NCBI GenBank assembly: GCA_036320915.1
Contig: JAXBDG010000006.1
Span: forward strand, 1,426,001-1,490,000
Direction: 5' to 3'
Origin: Linnemannia elongata
Taxonomy: Eukaryota > Mortierellomycota > Mortierellomycetes > Mortierellales > Mortierellaceae
Length of the DNA: 64,000 nucleotides
The notes below the pieces were generated by a model. The model was not told the DNA's origin and ran no database searches. It saw only the letters and a program-made list of their open reading frames with translations. A program made the position numbers and the translations under genes. Of the stretch, positions 43,357 through 53,940 are shown piece after piece. Each line of letters begins with the position of its first letter. The first letter of the stretch is position 1.

Positions 43357-45069
43357 ATGACAAAGCCAACAGAACGGCTCCCAGACGGTCGTCGTCGACT
43401 CTTGACAGTCCTCATGGCAACCTTCATCCTCATCCAAGTCCTCTTCCTCCTCTTCAACAATCCCACCTCCGCCATCCAATCCGCATTCTCCCACCTCACA
43501 CCCTCTCCCCTCCCTACTTCTTTATATTCCACCTCAACAGGCCCAGCAGGAACAGGACACCACCCAGACGCGGAGAGGCTATCATTAAAGGCCTTCGCAG
43601 AACTAGACAAGCTGATGGAATACATTGTCCAGATTGAGGCTGATAGGGTATTTAGTAAATCGAGAGTCGGGCATATCCAGGGGACGAGGTGGAGAGGAGG
43701 GCAGGATGCCCAGGGTGCACTGGCGGTGGAGCAGGTGAGGTTGATTCGGGAGCAAATTCATTGTTGGACACGGCATGGGTCTTGGGTTCGTCAGGACGGT
43801 CAGGGCCAGACGAGTAATAGCAATGGCAACAACAATGGTGCGAAGACGGGAACGGAACCGTGGGCGGCAAGGAGGCATAAAGGCGATGCAAAATTTGGGC
43901 AGTGCGACGCCAAATTGATGGCGTCGTTGGACAAGGATGCGAGGAAGACGGCTGAGGGAGGAGGAGACCAAACCTTGAAGGGAGACTTTTATCTGGGCGA
44001 TTATGATCAGAAGAATGATCGGTATATTGTTCGGGAGGCCGTCAAGTGGAAGTGGGTCCCGGACGAGAGTATCTGTGGACCCGTCAGGACTGGAGGAGGA
44101 GAAGGAGGAGAAGGAGGAGCAGCACCACCATCACCATCGACAATGCTGGGATTCGGAGACGAAAGGTCGATCTATCAGTCGTTTGACGCGGACAAATTCT
44201 GCGAGTCGCTTCAGGATCGCAACATCCTTGTTGTGGGCGACTTGACACAGTACCAGCTCCATGATGTGATCCTCTCTGCGACTGATACGGAGTTTTCTTG
44301 CCACGGTGAGATGGGATGTCTCCACCGACGACCTCACCCATTATGTAATCAGAACCGGGACCAGGAGATCGTAGCCAAGGATATGACTGAGAATGATGGA
44401 GAGCTGATCAAGGCGCCCTACCTCAAGTTTGTCCGGAACGATATCATCTCGGTCCCCTGGGCGGTGGACCCTGAGTCGAACGAGTTCCCGCTTGGATCGA
44501 CGATTGAACAGCCTTGGGCGACACAGGAGATGTTTGAAGAGTACAAGATTATGTTGTTGAACCGGGGCTTGTTCTGGAGGAACGATGATGAGTTCTTGAT
44601 GGAGCTGGTGTTTACGATCAAGTATATCTGGAAGTTCCATTCGGGGACTATGATCATTTACAGGGCGACACATCCGGTCTTTAATTGTACGGTTCTCAAG
44701 GAACAGAATGAGGATGGTGCGCTCGCTGGATCTGACGGACGGGATTCTGTCTTTGAGGGGACGCTACTCCAACGCCCCCTAACCACTACTCCAGGACGAC
44801 GACAAGCATATGGATTTTCTTCTTCTCCAGAATCAAAGACGACACAAACGACAGGATTCCGACCAACGCTTGCAGATGTGCAACGACAGAACCGGATGGC
44901 CAAGATGATTGTTGAGGCTGCGGGAGGGATCTATTTGGATACGGAGGACATGTTTGCGAAACGACCAGATGGACGGATGGGCGACGGTGACTGCGCCCGT
45001 TTCTGTGCCCCCGGACCTTTGGATGCCTATGCCGACCTCCTCTACAATACCTTTCGTATCCTTGTGTAG
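43357..45069 (+). CDS. PC-esterase/TBL-like type II membrane protein, probably inactive as an esterase
   Basis: Single exon. ATG 43357 gives 570 residues; the frame is open further upstream, but that part is only pyrimidine-rich leader. A short basic N-terminus is followed by one membrane segment (LLTVLMATFILIQVLFLLF, ~15-33), so the bulk should face the Golgi lumen or outside. RNILVVGDLTQYQLHDVIL (~288) occupies the position of the GDS block of PC-esterase/TBL acyltransferases. GDGDCARFCAPGPLDAYADL near the end matches their DCxHWCLPGxxDxW block. Both catalytic positions differ: Ser is Leu in VGDL and His is Arg in DCAR. Family knowledge: active members O-acetylate glycans. A structural or binding role is possible; I infer loss of hydrolase chemistry. 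Confidence 0.65.
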   Translation: MTKPTERLPDGRRRLLTVLMATFILIQVLFLLFNNPTSAIQSAFSHLTPSPLPTSLYSTSTGPAGTGHHPDAERLSLKAFAELDKLMEYIVQIEADRVFSKSRVGHIQGTRWRGGQDAQGALAVEQVRLIREQIHCWTRHGSWVRQDGQGQTSNSNGNNNGAKTGTEPWAARRHKGDAKFGQCDAKLMASLDKDARKTAEGGGDQTLKGDFYLGDYDQKNDRYIVREAVKWKWVPDESICGPVRTGGGEGGEGGAAPPSPSTMLGFGDERSIYQSFDADKFCESLQDRNILVVGDLTQYQLHDVILSATDTEFSCHGEMGCLHRRPHPLCNQNRDQEIVAKDMTENDGELIKAPYLKFVRNDIISVPWAVDPESNEFPLGSTIEQPWATQEMFEEYKIMLLNRGLFWRNDDEFLMELVFTIKYIWKFHSGTMIIYRATHPVFNCTVLKEQNEDGALAGSDGRDSVFEGTLLQRPLTTTPGRRQAYGFSSSPESKTTQTTGFRPTLADVQRQNRMAKMIVEAAGGIYLDTEDMFAKRPDGRMGDGDCARFCAPGPLDAYADLLYNTFRILV

Positions 45070-45214
45070 TTTTCTCTTTTTTTATTTGCATTTATCTACT
45101 TTAGATACCCAACACATTTTTTTTGTACATTACATTTTGAACCATTGGGGAAAGAAAGAGAGGTATATGTGGGCTGTTTGTACACGAAATGTATTTGTAA
45201 GAGGGGAAAGAGGA

Positions 45215-47218
45215 CTAAGAGACAGCAAGGGGCATGGGGATGGTTTGCATGGGCTCTGAGGAACTAAGCTGATGCTGTGCCTTTGAAACACTCTCATCAT
45301 CCTCCTCTTCCTCTGTTTTCTCTTCTTCCTCTGCAACCTCATCGACTGCCGATTCGTGCTCAAGTTCGCTGTCGCTGGTGAGGGGGACGGTTGAAGGAAG
45401 AGTGTGTTGGGAGGTCGGTCCTGAGGGTGCAGTGGAAGGAGGAAGAGAGATGTCGCTGGTGTCTTCTTCAGGCTCGTCGACTACTACAACAACTTGATCA
45501 TCATGCGCCTGTTCCTGCTCCTGTGTCTCTATCTGATCCAGCTGCAACGGTTCAGGTGCGACATAATGCCCGCCATATTCCAATCCCAACCCTACCATCT
45601 GCACAGCAGCACCTTCTTGCGGAGAAGAAGAAGAAGACAACGAACTTTCAGCTGCAGGGCCAAGACGGGGACTAGTGGCTGGTGTAGAATCTCTTGACCC
45701 AGAATAAGAAGTTGAATGCCTCAAGAGCGAATGCATCCTCTGCATCAGTGCCCTAGACGACTCGCCCAACGTCGACGCCCTTGCACGTAATCCTGCTGGT
45801 GAACGTCTCGGTGTCCGCGTAGTAGCCGTGGCGGCGGCAGCGGTGGTGGTAGTGGTTTCGAACATCAGGAGTGGGGAGGAGGAATGACTACCCGGGAGGG
45901 AGGAAATTGAAGGCGTACGATCATTTAGCCTAATAACGGTACTGCTATCCCGTTCGTAATAGTCCCAGGAGGATCGTGAAGAGAAGGAACCGGGGCTAAG
46001 AGCTTGAGGTAAAGGGGAAAGGGAGTGGGAGGATGGAGGGGATCCTAACACAGAGTTGTCGTAAAGGGCTCGGGACCGTTGGTGGTGTTCCAGATGGTGT
46101 TCGTGTGGAACATCTGACGGGAACTCGAGTGAGTACCGAGGTGTCGCTGGCAGATCCTCCTCTCCGTCTCCTCCTCCTGCTCCTCCTCTTTCTGTCTGCT
46201 GTTGCTGTTGCTGCTGGTGTTGTTGATGTTGCCTCTGAAGCTGCTGCAAGAACAATTGGTTCGGCGACGCTGACGAAGAAGGATGAGAGATTGTATGGGC
46301 GCGGAGTCGGCCATGTCCAAAGTAATCGTCCTGCCCTTGATGATGATGGCCATCCTCAGAGTACAGGGTAAAGGGCGAAGAGACAGAATGAGAAGAGTGA
46401 GTGAAAGGGTGGTAGAGTGGAGATCTGTCAACAACGACGTTGGGGACGTCGTAGGAGGGTGGTGCACGGACTCGGGCGAGGTTCAGCATCTCTTGGTTGA
46501 TGGGGCGAGGGACAGGGACTGACGAGGCTGAGAAGATTGAGGAGGGTGTGGTAGGGCGAGGGGATGGTGACATGGCGGCAGCGGCAGTTGGTAATGTGGG
46601 CATGATGGCAAGGTCAAAGTACCCTTCTCCTCCGACCGCTGGTCCTGAAGCGTTTAACACTCCTGGGATTGTCACTACTCCTGAAGTTCCTGCATTAGAT
46701 TCGATAGCTGGAGAGAAATGCATAGCAGGTTGGTTGTTGTTGGCAGATGGGCTCTCGGGTGATCGAGCAGCATTGCCGTTGCCGTTGCTCTGAGCGAAAA
46801 GAGGATCATCCTCGGGTGGGATCAACATGCCCTCATCCGAGGAAGCAGAGTGCACAAAGATGGGCTGCACAGGAGGCAACACATCTGGCGGCAATTCATG
46901 TTCATAGATGCAGACCGGGTCCAACTCATGGTCGACATAAAACGGTGGCAAGTTCAAATCTATTAAACCAAAGAAGAAAAAAAAATGGTACATTAGTCGA
47001 TTGCCAAGTTTTGTCAGGCAAGGTATCGAAAAACAAAAAAAAAAACATAACACATCGTTCGTACCTGCGACTTGTTGAAGTCGATCCTGGATGTGTTGCT
47101 CGTGGGTGACTTTGACTCGCATATCTTGACGGTATTTGCGGTACAGGATCCCGCCGCAGACTCCAAGCAGAGCGAGACAGCCTATGGCGATTCCCAAGTA
47201 CATCCCCAGCTCTGACAT
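45215..47218 (-). CDS. single-pass membrane protein with long disordered region, unknown function
   Basis: Two exons, 47218-47065 and 46959-45215, give 632 residues. The extreme N-terminus is one hydrophobic helix (MYLGIAIGCLALLGVCGGIL) followed by RKYRQD, a stop-transfer pattern of a signal-anchor with the long part in the cytosol. After the intron comes a short conserved-looking block (YVDHELDPVCIYEHELPPDV), then ~550 residues rich in Ser, Pro, Thr and Gln (including a poly-Gln/His run) and a Glu-rich end. I recognise no family. The 3' end lies 145 bases from the 3' end of the convergent esterase-like gene. Confidence 0.65.
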   Translation of the reverse strand: MSELGMYLGIAIGCLALLGVCGGILYRKYRQDMRVKVTHEQHIQDRLQQVAGTNDVLCFFFCFSIPCLTKLGNRLMYHFFFFFGLIDLNLPPFYVDHELDPVCIYEHELPPDVLPPVQPIFVHSASSDEGMLIPPEDDPLFAQSNGNGNAARSPESPSANNNQPAMHFSPAIESNAGTSGVVTIPGVLNASGPAVGGEGYFDLAIMPTLPTAAAAMSPSPRPTTPSSIFSASSVPVPRPINQEMLNLARVRAPPSYDVPNVVVDRSPLYHPFTHSSHSVSSPFTLYSEDGHHHQGQDDYFGHGRLRAHTISHPSSSASPNQLFLQQLQRQHQQHQQQQQQQTERGGAGGGDGEEDLPATPRYSLEFPSDVPHEHHLEHHQRSRALYDNSVLGSPPSSHSLSPLPQALSPGSFSSRSSWDYYERDSSTVIRLNDRTPSISSLPGSHSSSPLLMFETTTTTAAAATATTRTPRRSPAGLRARASTLGESSRALMQRMHSLLRHSTSYSGSRDSTPATSPRLGPAAESSLSSSSSPQEGAAVQMVGLGLEYGGHYVAPEPLQLDQIETQEQEQAHDDQVVVVVDEPEEDTSDISLPPSTAPSGPTSQHTLPSTVPLTSDSELEHESAVDEVAEEEEKTEEEEDDESVSKAQHQLSSSEPMQTIPMPLAVS

Positions 47219-48485
47219 CTTTGCTACCTTTGTGTGTGTATGAGTTGTTGAGTGCGCTGATTGAGAGGGTGAAGATGAGAGCCCGAGTTTAGATGGGATG
47301 GAAATAAGATGGTCGGTGCAGGCGTTACAAGGGATTGAGGAGGGTTGATGGAAGAGAAGTGTACAATGAGCTGCTCAAGATGAAGTAGTGAACTGAGAGA
47401 AAGTTTGTCGCAACGCTGAAATAGGAGAAGATCGTTGTCGAGAACGCTGGGCAAAGAGAGAATGGTATAAGTGCTTAGTCAATAGAGGAGTGCAGCTGAG
47501 GGAAGAGTAAAAGGAAGATGAAGAAAGAGGACGTGCAGGAGTTGGAGAAGAGGAAGCGTTGATGGTTAACGGAAGAGGAGTGAAGAAAGGGCGGAACGGA
47601 GAAAAGAGAAAGAGAGAAGGAAATAAAGTAGAAAAACGTGCGATAGAAGGTCGTCCTTTACAGGGGGAAGATGTTACTCGTTGTTTTTGTTTCCCCCCGG
47701 ATACCCTTGAACAAACAGCAAAAGAAGCCAGAACCAGAAGGGTAAGGTACACTTAGAAACGGAACTCACTCTTCAACTGGTGTTGCTTCCCACTTTTTTT
47801 TGAGTCTCCACTCATTTTGCAGCTTTCTAGCCTGGACAAGACCGGGCTTGGACTGGGGACTGTGTATGGTAAAGGGAAGGCTCGTAATGCCTGGCAGTGT
47901 TTGTTGCTGTTATTGTTGCTGTTGTTGTTGTTGTTGTTGTTGTTGTTTGAATGGCTTTCTAGAAGGCCCCCAATTGGCCCCAACAAGAAGAAGTCGAGAA
48001 GGAAGGAAGGGGCGGTCTGCACCCTAGCCAATCGTTGGATGGCGCAAAGCCAGTGCAGCAGTTAGTTATTCTTGGTGATACAATTAGCCGTTAAGGGGAC
48101 TACCGGTCCACCCTACTCAAACACGGGTGACAGGAGTCTCTTGGCTCCTTGTCAGGGAGCGCGCCCTTTCAATATGCAGGGTACGTTCACAGCCCTCTCG
48201 AGTCTCGAACTCCTAGTTAGTTTTGGTGGCAAAATCCAATGAAGCAGATATGAAGTAATCCAACTGACATGTGTCGTATCCTAGGTACATCCTAGGCAAC
48301 GCAGTCTAGAATGGCAGTAAAGGTACTTCGTCTCTCATTCTTCTTTCGTTCACTTCGGTCAGAAGGATGGAACGAAAGGCCAAACCAACAAGGGCAAAGC
48401 AAGGCGGCGTAATAGCAACTATACACACGAACACAGACAGGCACTCCAAACAAACGGCATGATGCAGACCAAAATAAAAGAAAGG
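47219..48485. other. intergenic region left of the transposon
   Basis: 1.27 kb with a (GTT)n microsatellite near 47900-47948. No gene is recognised. The transposon is inserted at its right end; the rebuilt empty site would read GGGCTCACTCTG. Confidence 0.5.
47900..47948. repeat. (GTT)n / (AAC)n microsatellite
   Basis: Imperfect then perfect GTT repeats in non-coding sequence left of the transposon. Likely a simple slippage repeat. Confidence 0.8.
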
Positions 48486-48492
48486 GCTCACT
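48486..48492. repeat. target-site duplication, left copy (GCTCACT)
   Basis: Seven bases directly before the left inverted repeat, repeated at 54229-54235 directly after the right one. A C follows in both places, so 8 bases is an alternative reading. Confidence 0.85.
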
Positions 48493-48859
48493 CTAGGCTC
48501 GGTTCCATCCTGAGGGAAAGACAGATTCACTTTACTAAGGTCGCAGTAAATGCTGCAAGAAAATTCTGTTGCCTTTTATGGCAACGACATTTTTCTTTCT
48601 CCTCAGGCTGGTCTCAAACTCGAGGTTCACAAGGGAGTGCTCAAACCAGCTCCAAAAAAGGAAACTTCTTAAGGGTTTAGCATCGCCCATGCCCTGTACC
48701 TGAGAGACGGGCATAGAGGGTTCATGCCTTGCTTTATGCATGCGTCAGCAGGGAGGACATGGAGGCATGGACAGACCTAAATGCCACGGCGCATGTGTTT
48801 TGCATTCGCCCCTCATCACTCACTCACAACGACATACAACAGCACAACAACGCCCATGT
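48493..48859 (+). repeat. left terminal inverted repeat (367 bp)
   Basis: Reverse complement of 53862-54228 with no mismatch found when compared line by line. It contains a subterminal hairpin (GTTGCC, six-base loop, GGCAAC at 48568-48585), about 288 bases of promoter/leader, and the first 26 codons of the helicase (ATG 48781). The repeat ends exactly after the in-frame ATG of codon 26. Confidence 0.93.
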
Positions 48860-51109
48860 ACTGTTCAACATCGCTCGTGCTCAGCTCAGCACCTCTGACC
48901 ATCGATTCTACAGAAACTTTTGACGAACAGAAAGCCAGAGCGCAGTGCCTCGAAGTTTTTGAAGTCCCTGCAAAGCCAGAACAGCTTGAGGTGGTCTCTG
49001 CTTTGGCACGGCGCCAGGATTGCATTCTGATTGCAGGTTGCGGTTGGGGTAAGACGCTTGTTTACTTTCTTCCATTGGTACTCTGGCCTGACCGAGTCAT
49101 CCTTGTCCTGTCTCCACTGAAAGCCCTGGCGGAGGAGCAACAGCAAAAACTAGAGATCGTCAATATTCGCAGCATTGCCATCAAGGGAGAGACTGTTATT
49201 ACACAGGAAATATTGAACAGCCTGGGCGAGGGAAGGTATCGCTATGTTGTCAACAGATGTAGTAATAATCACACCAGGCGTCAAGCTATAAACGGCACGA
49301 ACCTAATACAACCCACCTTATTTTCCTTCAACTTTTATTCTTCCTTTAAATTCTTCAGGTATAGGGCAGTTTTCCTCTCTCCAGAGCTCATTTTCAGCAG
49401 TGATCGCATAAAAAACCTGTGGAGACAGCCTGGTTGGAGGAAGCGGCTCTTTGCCATAGTAGTGGATGAGGCGCATTGCATCGATTCTTGGGGCGGCAGC
49501 TTTCGTCAAGAGTACGGTCGTATTGGAGAATTGCGTAGTATGGTTCCCCGTGAGACACCTTTCCTGGCAACATCAGCAACACTTCCTCCTCAAGTCCTAG
49601 AAAACATCAAAAAACGTCTTCATTTTCGCCCGGATACCCATATTGTCAACGTTGGCAACGATCGGCCCAACATCAAGTTCATTGTCATTGAATTTCAATA
49701 TCCTATGAATTCTTTTCAGGACCTCAAGTTTCTTATGGATTTCAAGAAGACGATTGTATATTTCAATACACGCCCGGATGCCGAACGCGCTCGCAGATAT
49801 CTTCTGCAAGAGTTGTGTCTTGACTCGAACAAGATTGCAGTATATCACTCTATCAAGTCGGAAAAACTCAAAGCGGATGTCCTGGAGAGATTCAGAAAAG
49901 ACAAGGTCCTAATATTGCTTGCTACAGAGGCCGTCGGAATGGGCTGTGACATCAACAACATCGCCCGTGTAGTTCAGTACGGCATACCCCAAAGTCTCGC
50001 TTCCTTGATCCAACGACTTGGCCGAGCAGCGCGCGACTCGAAGTTGCAAGGTATAGGGCTCACTATTGTACCGCATAATCCGTCTCGGGCAGTCAAAGAT
50101 ACAGCCGACAAGGACCTCCACGCGTTTCTTTACACCGAGACCTGTCGCCGCGAGGTTCTGGATGGTATATTCGGCAATAAGAAACGCGAGAAGGAGGACG
50201 AGAAAGTCACCACCAATTGCTGCGATAACTGCCATCCTAAGAAGAAGAGTGTGGAGATTGTTTGCACTAACACAGAGGTTTATCAGGATGTGGAAGCCAA
50301 GGCTGCTGCCAAACGAGTTCCACGTCGCACAGATGAAGAAAAGGCTGTTGCTAAACAGGCAATTGAGAGCTGGAGGAAGGCAGTGTGGGAGCGCGACTTT
50401 TCCTCCAGAACTTTCTTTTTTCCTACGCCACAGTATGTGATGTCAGATCAAGTTCTACAGGCACTTGCAGACAAGCATGCCAAAGTTGTGGCGGCCGACT
50501 CTATCAACTCTTTTCTTAATTGGAGCCCTCCAAAAAGCGAATACATACAGGAGCTAACCGCCATTCTCATGGACATTAATAAGACCATCACAGATAGACA
50601 AGGAGAGAAGGTAAATGAACCATCTAGATCTACATTACCATTGGTGCAATGTCAATCAGCACCTAAATTAATACGCTGTTATCTTTTAGAGCTCGTCCTT
50701 AAAATATAGAGATTGTACTCCTAGTCGCTCGACAAATCAACCTCTGACACCTTCACCTAGGATGCCTCCACCTCCAAAGAAGCCTCGCTTACACCAAGAT
50801 AAATTTTCTTTTATCTACAATACCCCTCCTCCACCTTTTGCAGTTTCAATTGTTCAATTCGCATTGCCGCCCAACCAAGTGCAGTCTCCGCCTCAACAAC
50901 CATTCATCAATCCTACAGACAGTAATTCTCATTCCCCAACCCCCACCAAGTCTTCGACACTTCCACTTGCAACGCCTTTACCTACAACACTCACGCCCCC
51001 ATCCCTTCAAAGGAAGTCTCGTCTTCCACGAAGCGGCTTTACATTTGCTGACCGGAACAACTGGACAGCGGCTAAGTACCTTGGTGGACAAGGATCCTCT
51101 TCAAAATAA
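48781..51109 (+). CDS. RecQ-type superfamily II DNA helicase of the transposon
   Basis: Three exons, 48781-49235, 49359-50610 and 50690-51109, give 708 residues. Helicase motifs: LIAGCGWGKTLVYFLPL (Walker A, ~84), VLSPLKALAEEQ, VVDEAHCIDSWGGSFRQEYG (DEAH box, ~185), PFLATSATLPP, LILLATEAVGMGCDINN and LIQRLGRAARD. The RecQ zinc element is present: TCRREVLDGIFGN then TNCCDNCHP. A charged helical region follows, then a Pro/Thr/Ser-rich tail with a nuclear-localisation-like PPPPKKPRLHQ. Intron 1 (123 bases) has no in-frame stop; removing it restores GEGRYRAVFLSPE, so retention would only add 41 residues. The first 26 residues are encoded in the inverted repeat and equal those of the transposase. 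RecQ enzymes unwind 3'-5'; a role in transposition or repair is inferred. Confidence 0.92.
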
Positions 51110-51322
51110 CATTATGGCGCTTGAAATTCCCATAAATAAAGGTAACGGCAATGTACCTGATGAAAACAAAATGACATTTTCTCCCTCCTGCCTTCAGCGG
51201 CAGCAATGATTCTTAGGCATAACGACGCGATGAGAATTTAGTATTCTGCGTGTAAGGGGGAATATAGCATTTATTGCAAGGTGCATTACTCGCACAGATT
51301 ATGCACGTAGTTAACAGCTCAC

Positions 51323-53940
51323 TTATGCCTCATTCTCGACTTCCTCTCCAAATCCCTGGCTGTCATAAATATGCTTGTCAATGAAGGCTCGAATACGCTT
51401 CTCATCCTGTAGAGCGATGGTGCCGGCGAAAAGAAGATCTTTGGCAGCTTCTGTTCCTTTGCATTTCTGAACACAAGGCGAAATGTCGTGGCCGAGAATG
51501 TTGTTTTCTCTGAATATCGTCAATATGTCGTCTAGGGCCGTGTCTGCAGATACTGCTGCATGTTTGCGCTTATTCTTGGGTGCTTGGAATTGCTTTTCTA
51601 TTTGATCTTTGGCATCGTCGAAAGTTTCTATGTTCGTCGATATTCGCTCCCGTAATGTGTCGAATGACGTGTCTCCTTGTCTGCTGTAATGGACATGTTT
51701 TATCGATCGATTGTGGTGCTCCTGATATAAATCCGTAGGTTTCCAGCCATACCGCTCCCCGGATTTGTTCACTAGCATGGAGGACAGGATGGCGATCTTG
51801 GTTTGTTCGTCCCATACATGCGTGACACAGCAGCGGAAATGCATGAGCTCGTAGGCATAGTGTGGAGTGGACCCAGCATGAAAGACAATGGTGAGCCATT
51901 TGAGAGCTTTCTCAATACGTCCGATATCGCCGATCTTGATAGCCGAAGATAGCTCCATGTACAGCATCATGTCTCGAAGAAATAATGTAGCGTTCCTGGA
52001 TGGAATATCCTCGATGTTGGACGTGTTGATATCCCGATCAATGACTTCCATGACTTTATCGTTGATAAGATTGCTGAATTCCATGTCGTTGCTGTATTTT
52101 CTCAGGTTGCACATCTCCTTGTCCTCCATCGATACCTCCCATAATCTGAGAACCGTCGCGGTAAAGACATGTCGAAGGAGTTCGTCCATTGCATGAAACT
52201 CTGGATTGTCGGAAAAGACCCTCTTCCTTTGTAACATTGTCGCAAGTTGTTCCAAAGATCCTTGCACATTGGCGGAGCCGCGATAGTTGTGTACGATAGT
52301 TCTGGCCAACAACATCTGCATATGAAATAGTTGTGCCACGGGAAGAGCCCAGTCCAATCGGTGGTATAGCGAGTGTTCGTCCGAGCGAAGGTCCTTTAAG
52401 CCTCGAAGTTTTTTAACGGTTGACAGATCTCCTGCTATGACGACCATCTTTCCACTAGCGAACCAACCCTCCTCCAGTCCGAGCACTTCCTCAATGATAG
52501 TCTCGACGACAGCTTTGTTCCCCTCCAGAGAAGACTCATCGATCTTCATGGTTGGCAATGGAAAAGTCGCTGTTTTTGTGGGCGTAAGTTGGTGTATGTC
52601 GATATTTGGGGGGAAGCAGAGGTCATATCCCTCCAGATTCTTCTTCAGTGCCTATGATAACAGCAGAGCAAAGAAGTGTGAATGTGTAAGTGGATGAGAG
52701 GGAAGACAAGACAAGAGAGACAAGGAAGAAGAGAGTATTAGAGAGTGAGAGATAGAGGCTAGAAAAGGTGATGGTTACTGTACAGAAAGATCAGATATTT
52801 GTGCAGAGGGTTATCAGTGTGGTGTAGTTGTAGCATAGGTGGTTAGATGTGGATATGGTTAGATAGGGATGTGATTAGAGAGGGATAGGCGGTTCACTCC
52901 TCCTTATGAAACTGCCACATTACCTCAATGAAATGGAATCGACAAACTTGTTTTACATGAGCATCGTCCGCTTCGTCCATCATGAAATCTGCCGAGGAAA
53001 GGCGTGAATAAGAGTCACGGATCTGGTGGGCAGGGTAATGAGTGAGACGTTCGCCGATGATCATCGTTGCCGTTGTGCCGCTTTCGAAGTCGTCCGCGTT
53101 GCCTACTCGTTGATCGTACTTCCGTTTGGCAAAATTGATGTTGTCGTATACAAAAAACCACTCGTCTCGACCAGCCGCCTCCTTGATCCTCTCCAGGGCC
53201 TTTTCGGTCAGATCCTTGAGTAGCCGATTAATCGTTGGGAACGATACACATAGGCCAGCTCCGTGAAGAACGTCGATGACCTTACGAGTACACCCTGCAC
53301 TGTAGAGGTAGAGGCCCATCGTGATCTGCAAATATCTTGAACGATTGCACCGAGTAAACGCCAGAATGCTGCCGATTATTGGAACGGCCAAGGAACGTCG
53401 CCTAGGGTTGGTTGTATCGAGCTTTTTCGGTTGTGTCAATCCTTGAAGAATCTTGAATATAAGGGGTGCGCTCGATGCAAGACGTTGGTTGATGTGAGCC
53501 ATAGAGAACTTGTGGACACTCGAAGCTGAATAGGAAGGTCTTTCGACGTGCAAGCGTTTATCCATGGCCAGGGTCATTAGTTCTTTTCGTGCAAAGGACA
53601 AAACGTAGGTGACGGCAATATTGGCTAGTTCGGTATCCTTTGGGTGTTTAGCCATCCAGAGTTTGGTAATGTGTGACGGCCCGCCATTCGAATAAAACTT
53701 GCCGACGTAACGCTTCACATGTTCGTTTTCACAGTCGATAACCTTCTCCAAAAACGTCCGCAGCGTTAACTTGTGTTTCTTGAATACCGCGAAGACCTCC
53801 AACAGCCCTTGTATAGGCGGTTTTTCTTGGAGAGAGTTAGGACCAGTTGCGAAAGTGGAGAACATGGGCGTTGTTGTGCTGTTGTATGTCGTTGTGAGTG
53901 AGTGATGAGGGGCGAATGCAAAACACATGCGCCGTGGCAT
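51323..53940 (-). CDS. DUF6589-type protein, putative DDE transposase
   Basis: Two exons, 53940-52924 and 52651-51323 (intron 272 bases, phase 0), 781 residues. The start ATG lies in the right inverted repeat. DUF6589-type landmarks: WFFVYDNINFAKRKYDQRVG (~260-280), FHFIE joined to ALKKNLEGYDLCFPPN, PLPTMKIDESSLEGNKAVV, MVVIAGDLSTVKKLRGLKDL (~410) and MLVNKSGERYGWKPTDLYQE followed by HHNRSIKHVHYS (~632-660). Asp in VYDN, Asp in AGDLST and Glu in LYQEHHN are spaced like the D-D-E triad of an RNase-H-fold transposase; this assignment is my inference. DUF6589 proteins are widespread in fungi and mostly annotated as unknown. Its position inside TIRs with a target duplication makes a transposase role likely. 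Confidence 0.88.

Noticed and set aside
48195..48215. B-box-like GTTCGAGAC on the minus strand, possible tRNA
   Set aside because: No A box at a suitable distance and no cloverleaf or acceptor stem could be drawn.
48600..48630. Alu-like wording (CAGGCTGGTCTCAAACTC) suggesting human contamination
   Set aside because: It is a short chance resemblance; it sits inside both arms of the transposon and the rest does not resemble Alu.
48535..48741. 68-codon frame (-) in the left inverted repeat, with an identical copy at 53980-54186 (+)
   Set aside because: Identical copies only reflect the inverted repeat. The frame points outward, lies in the promoter part and has no homology features.
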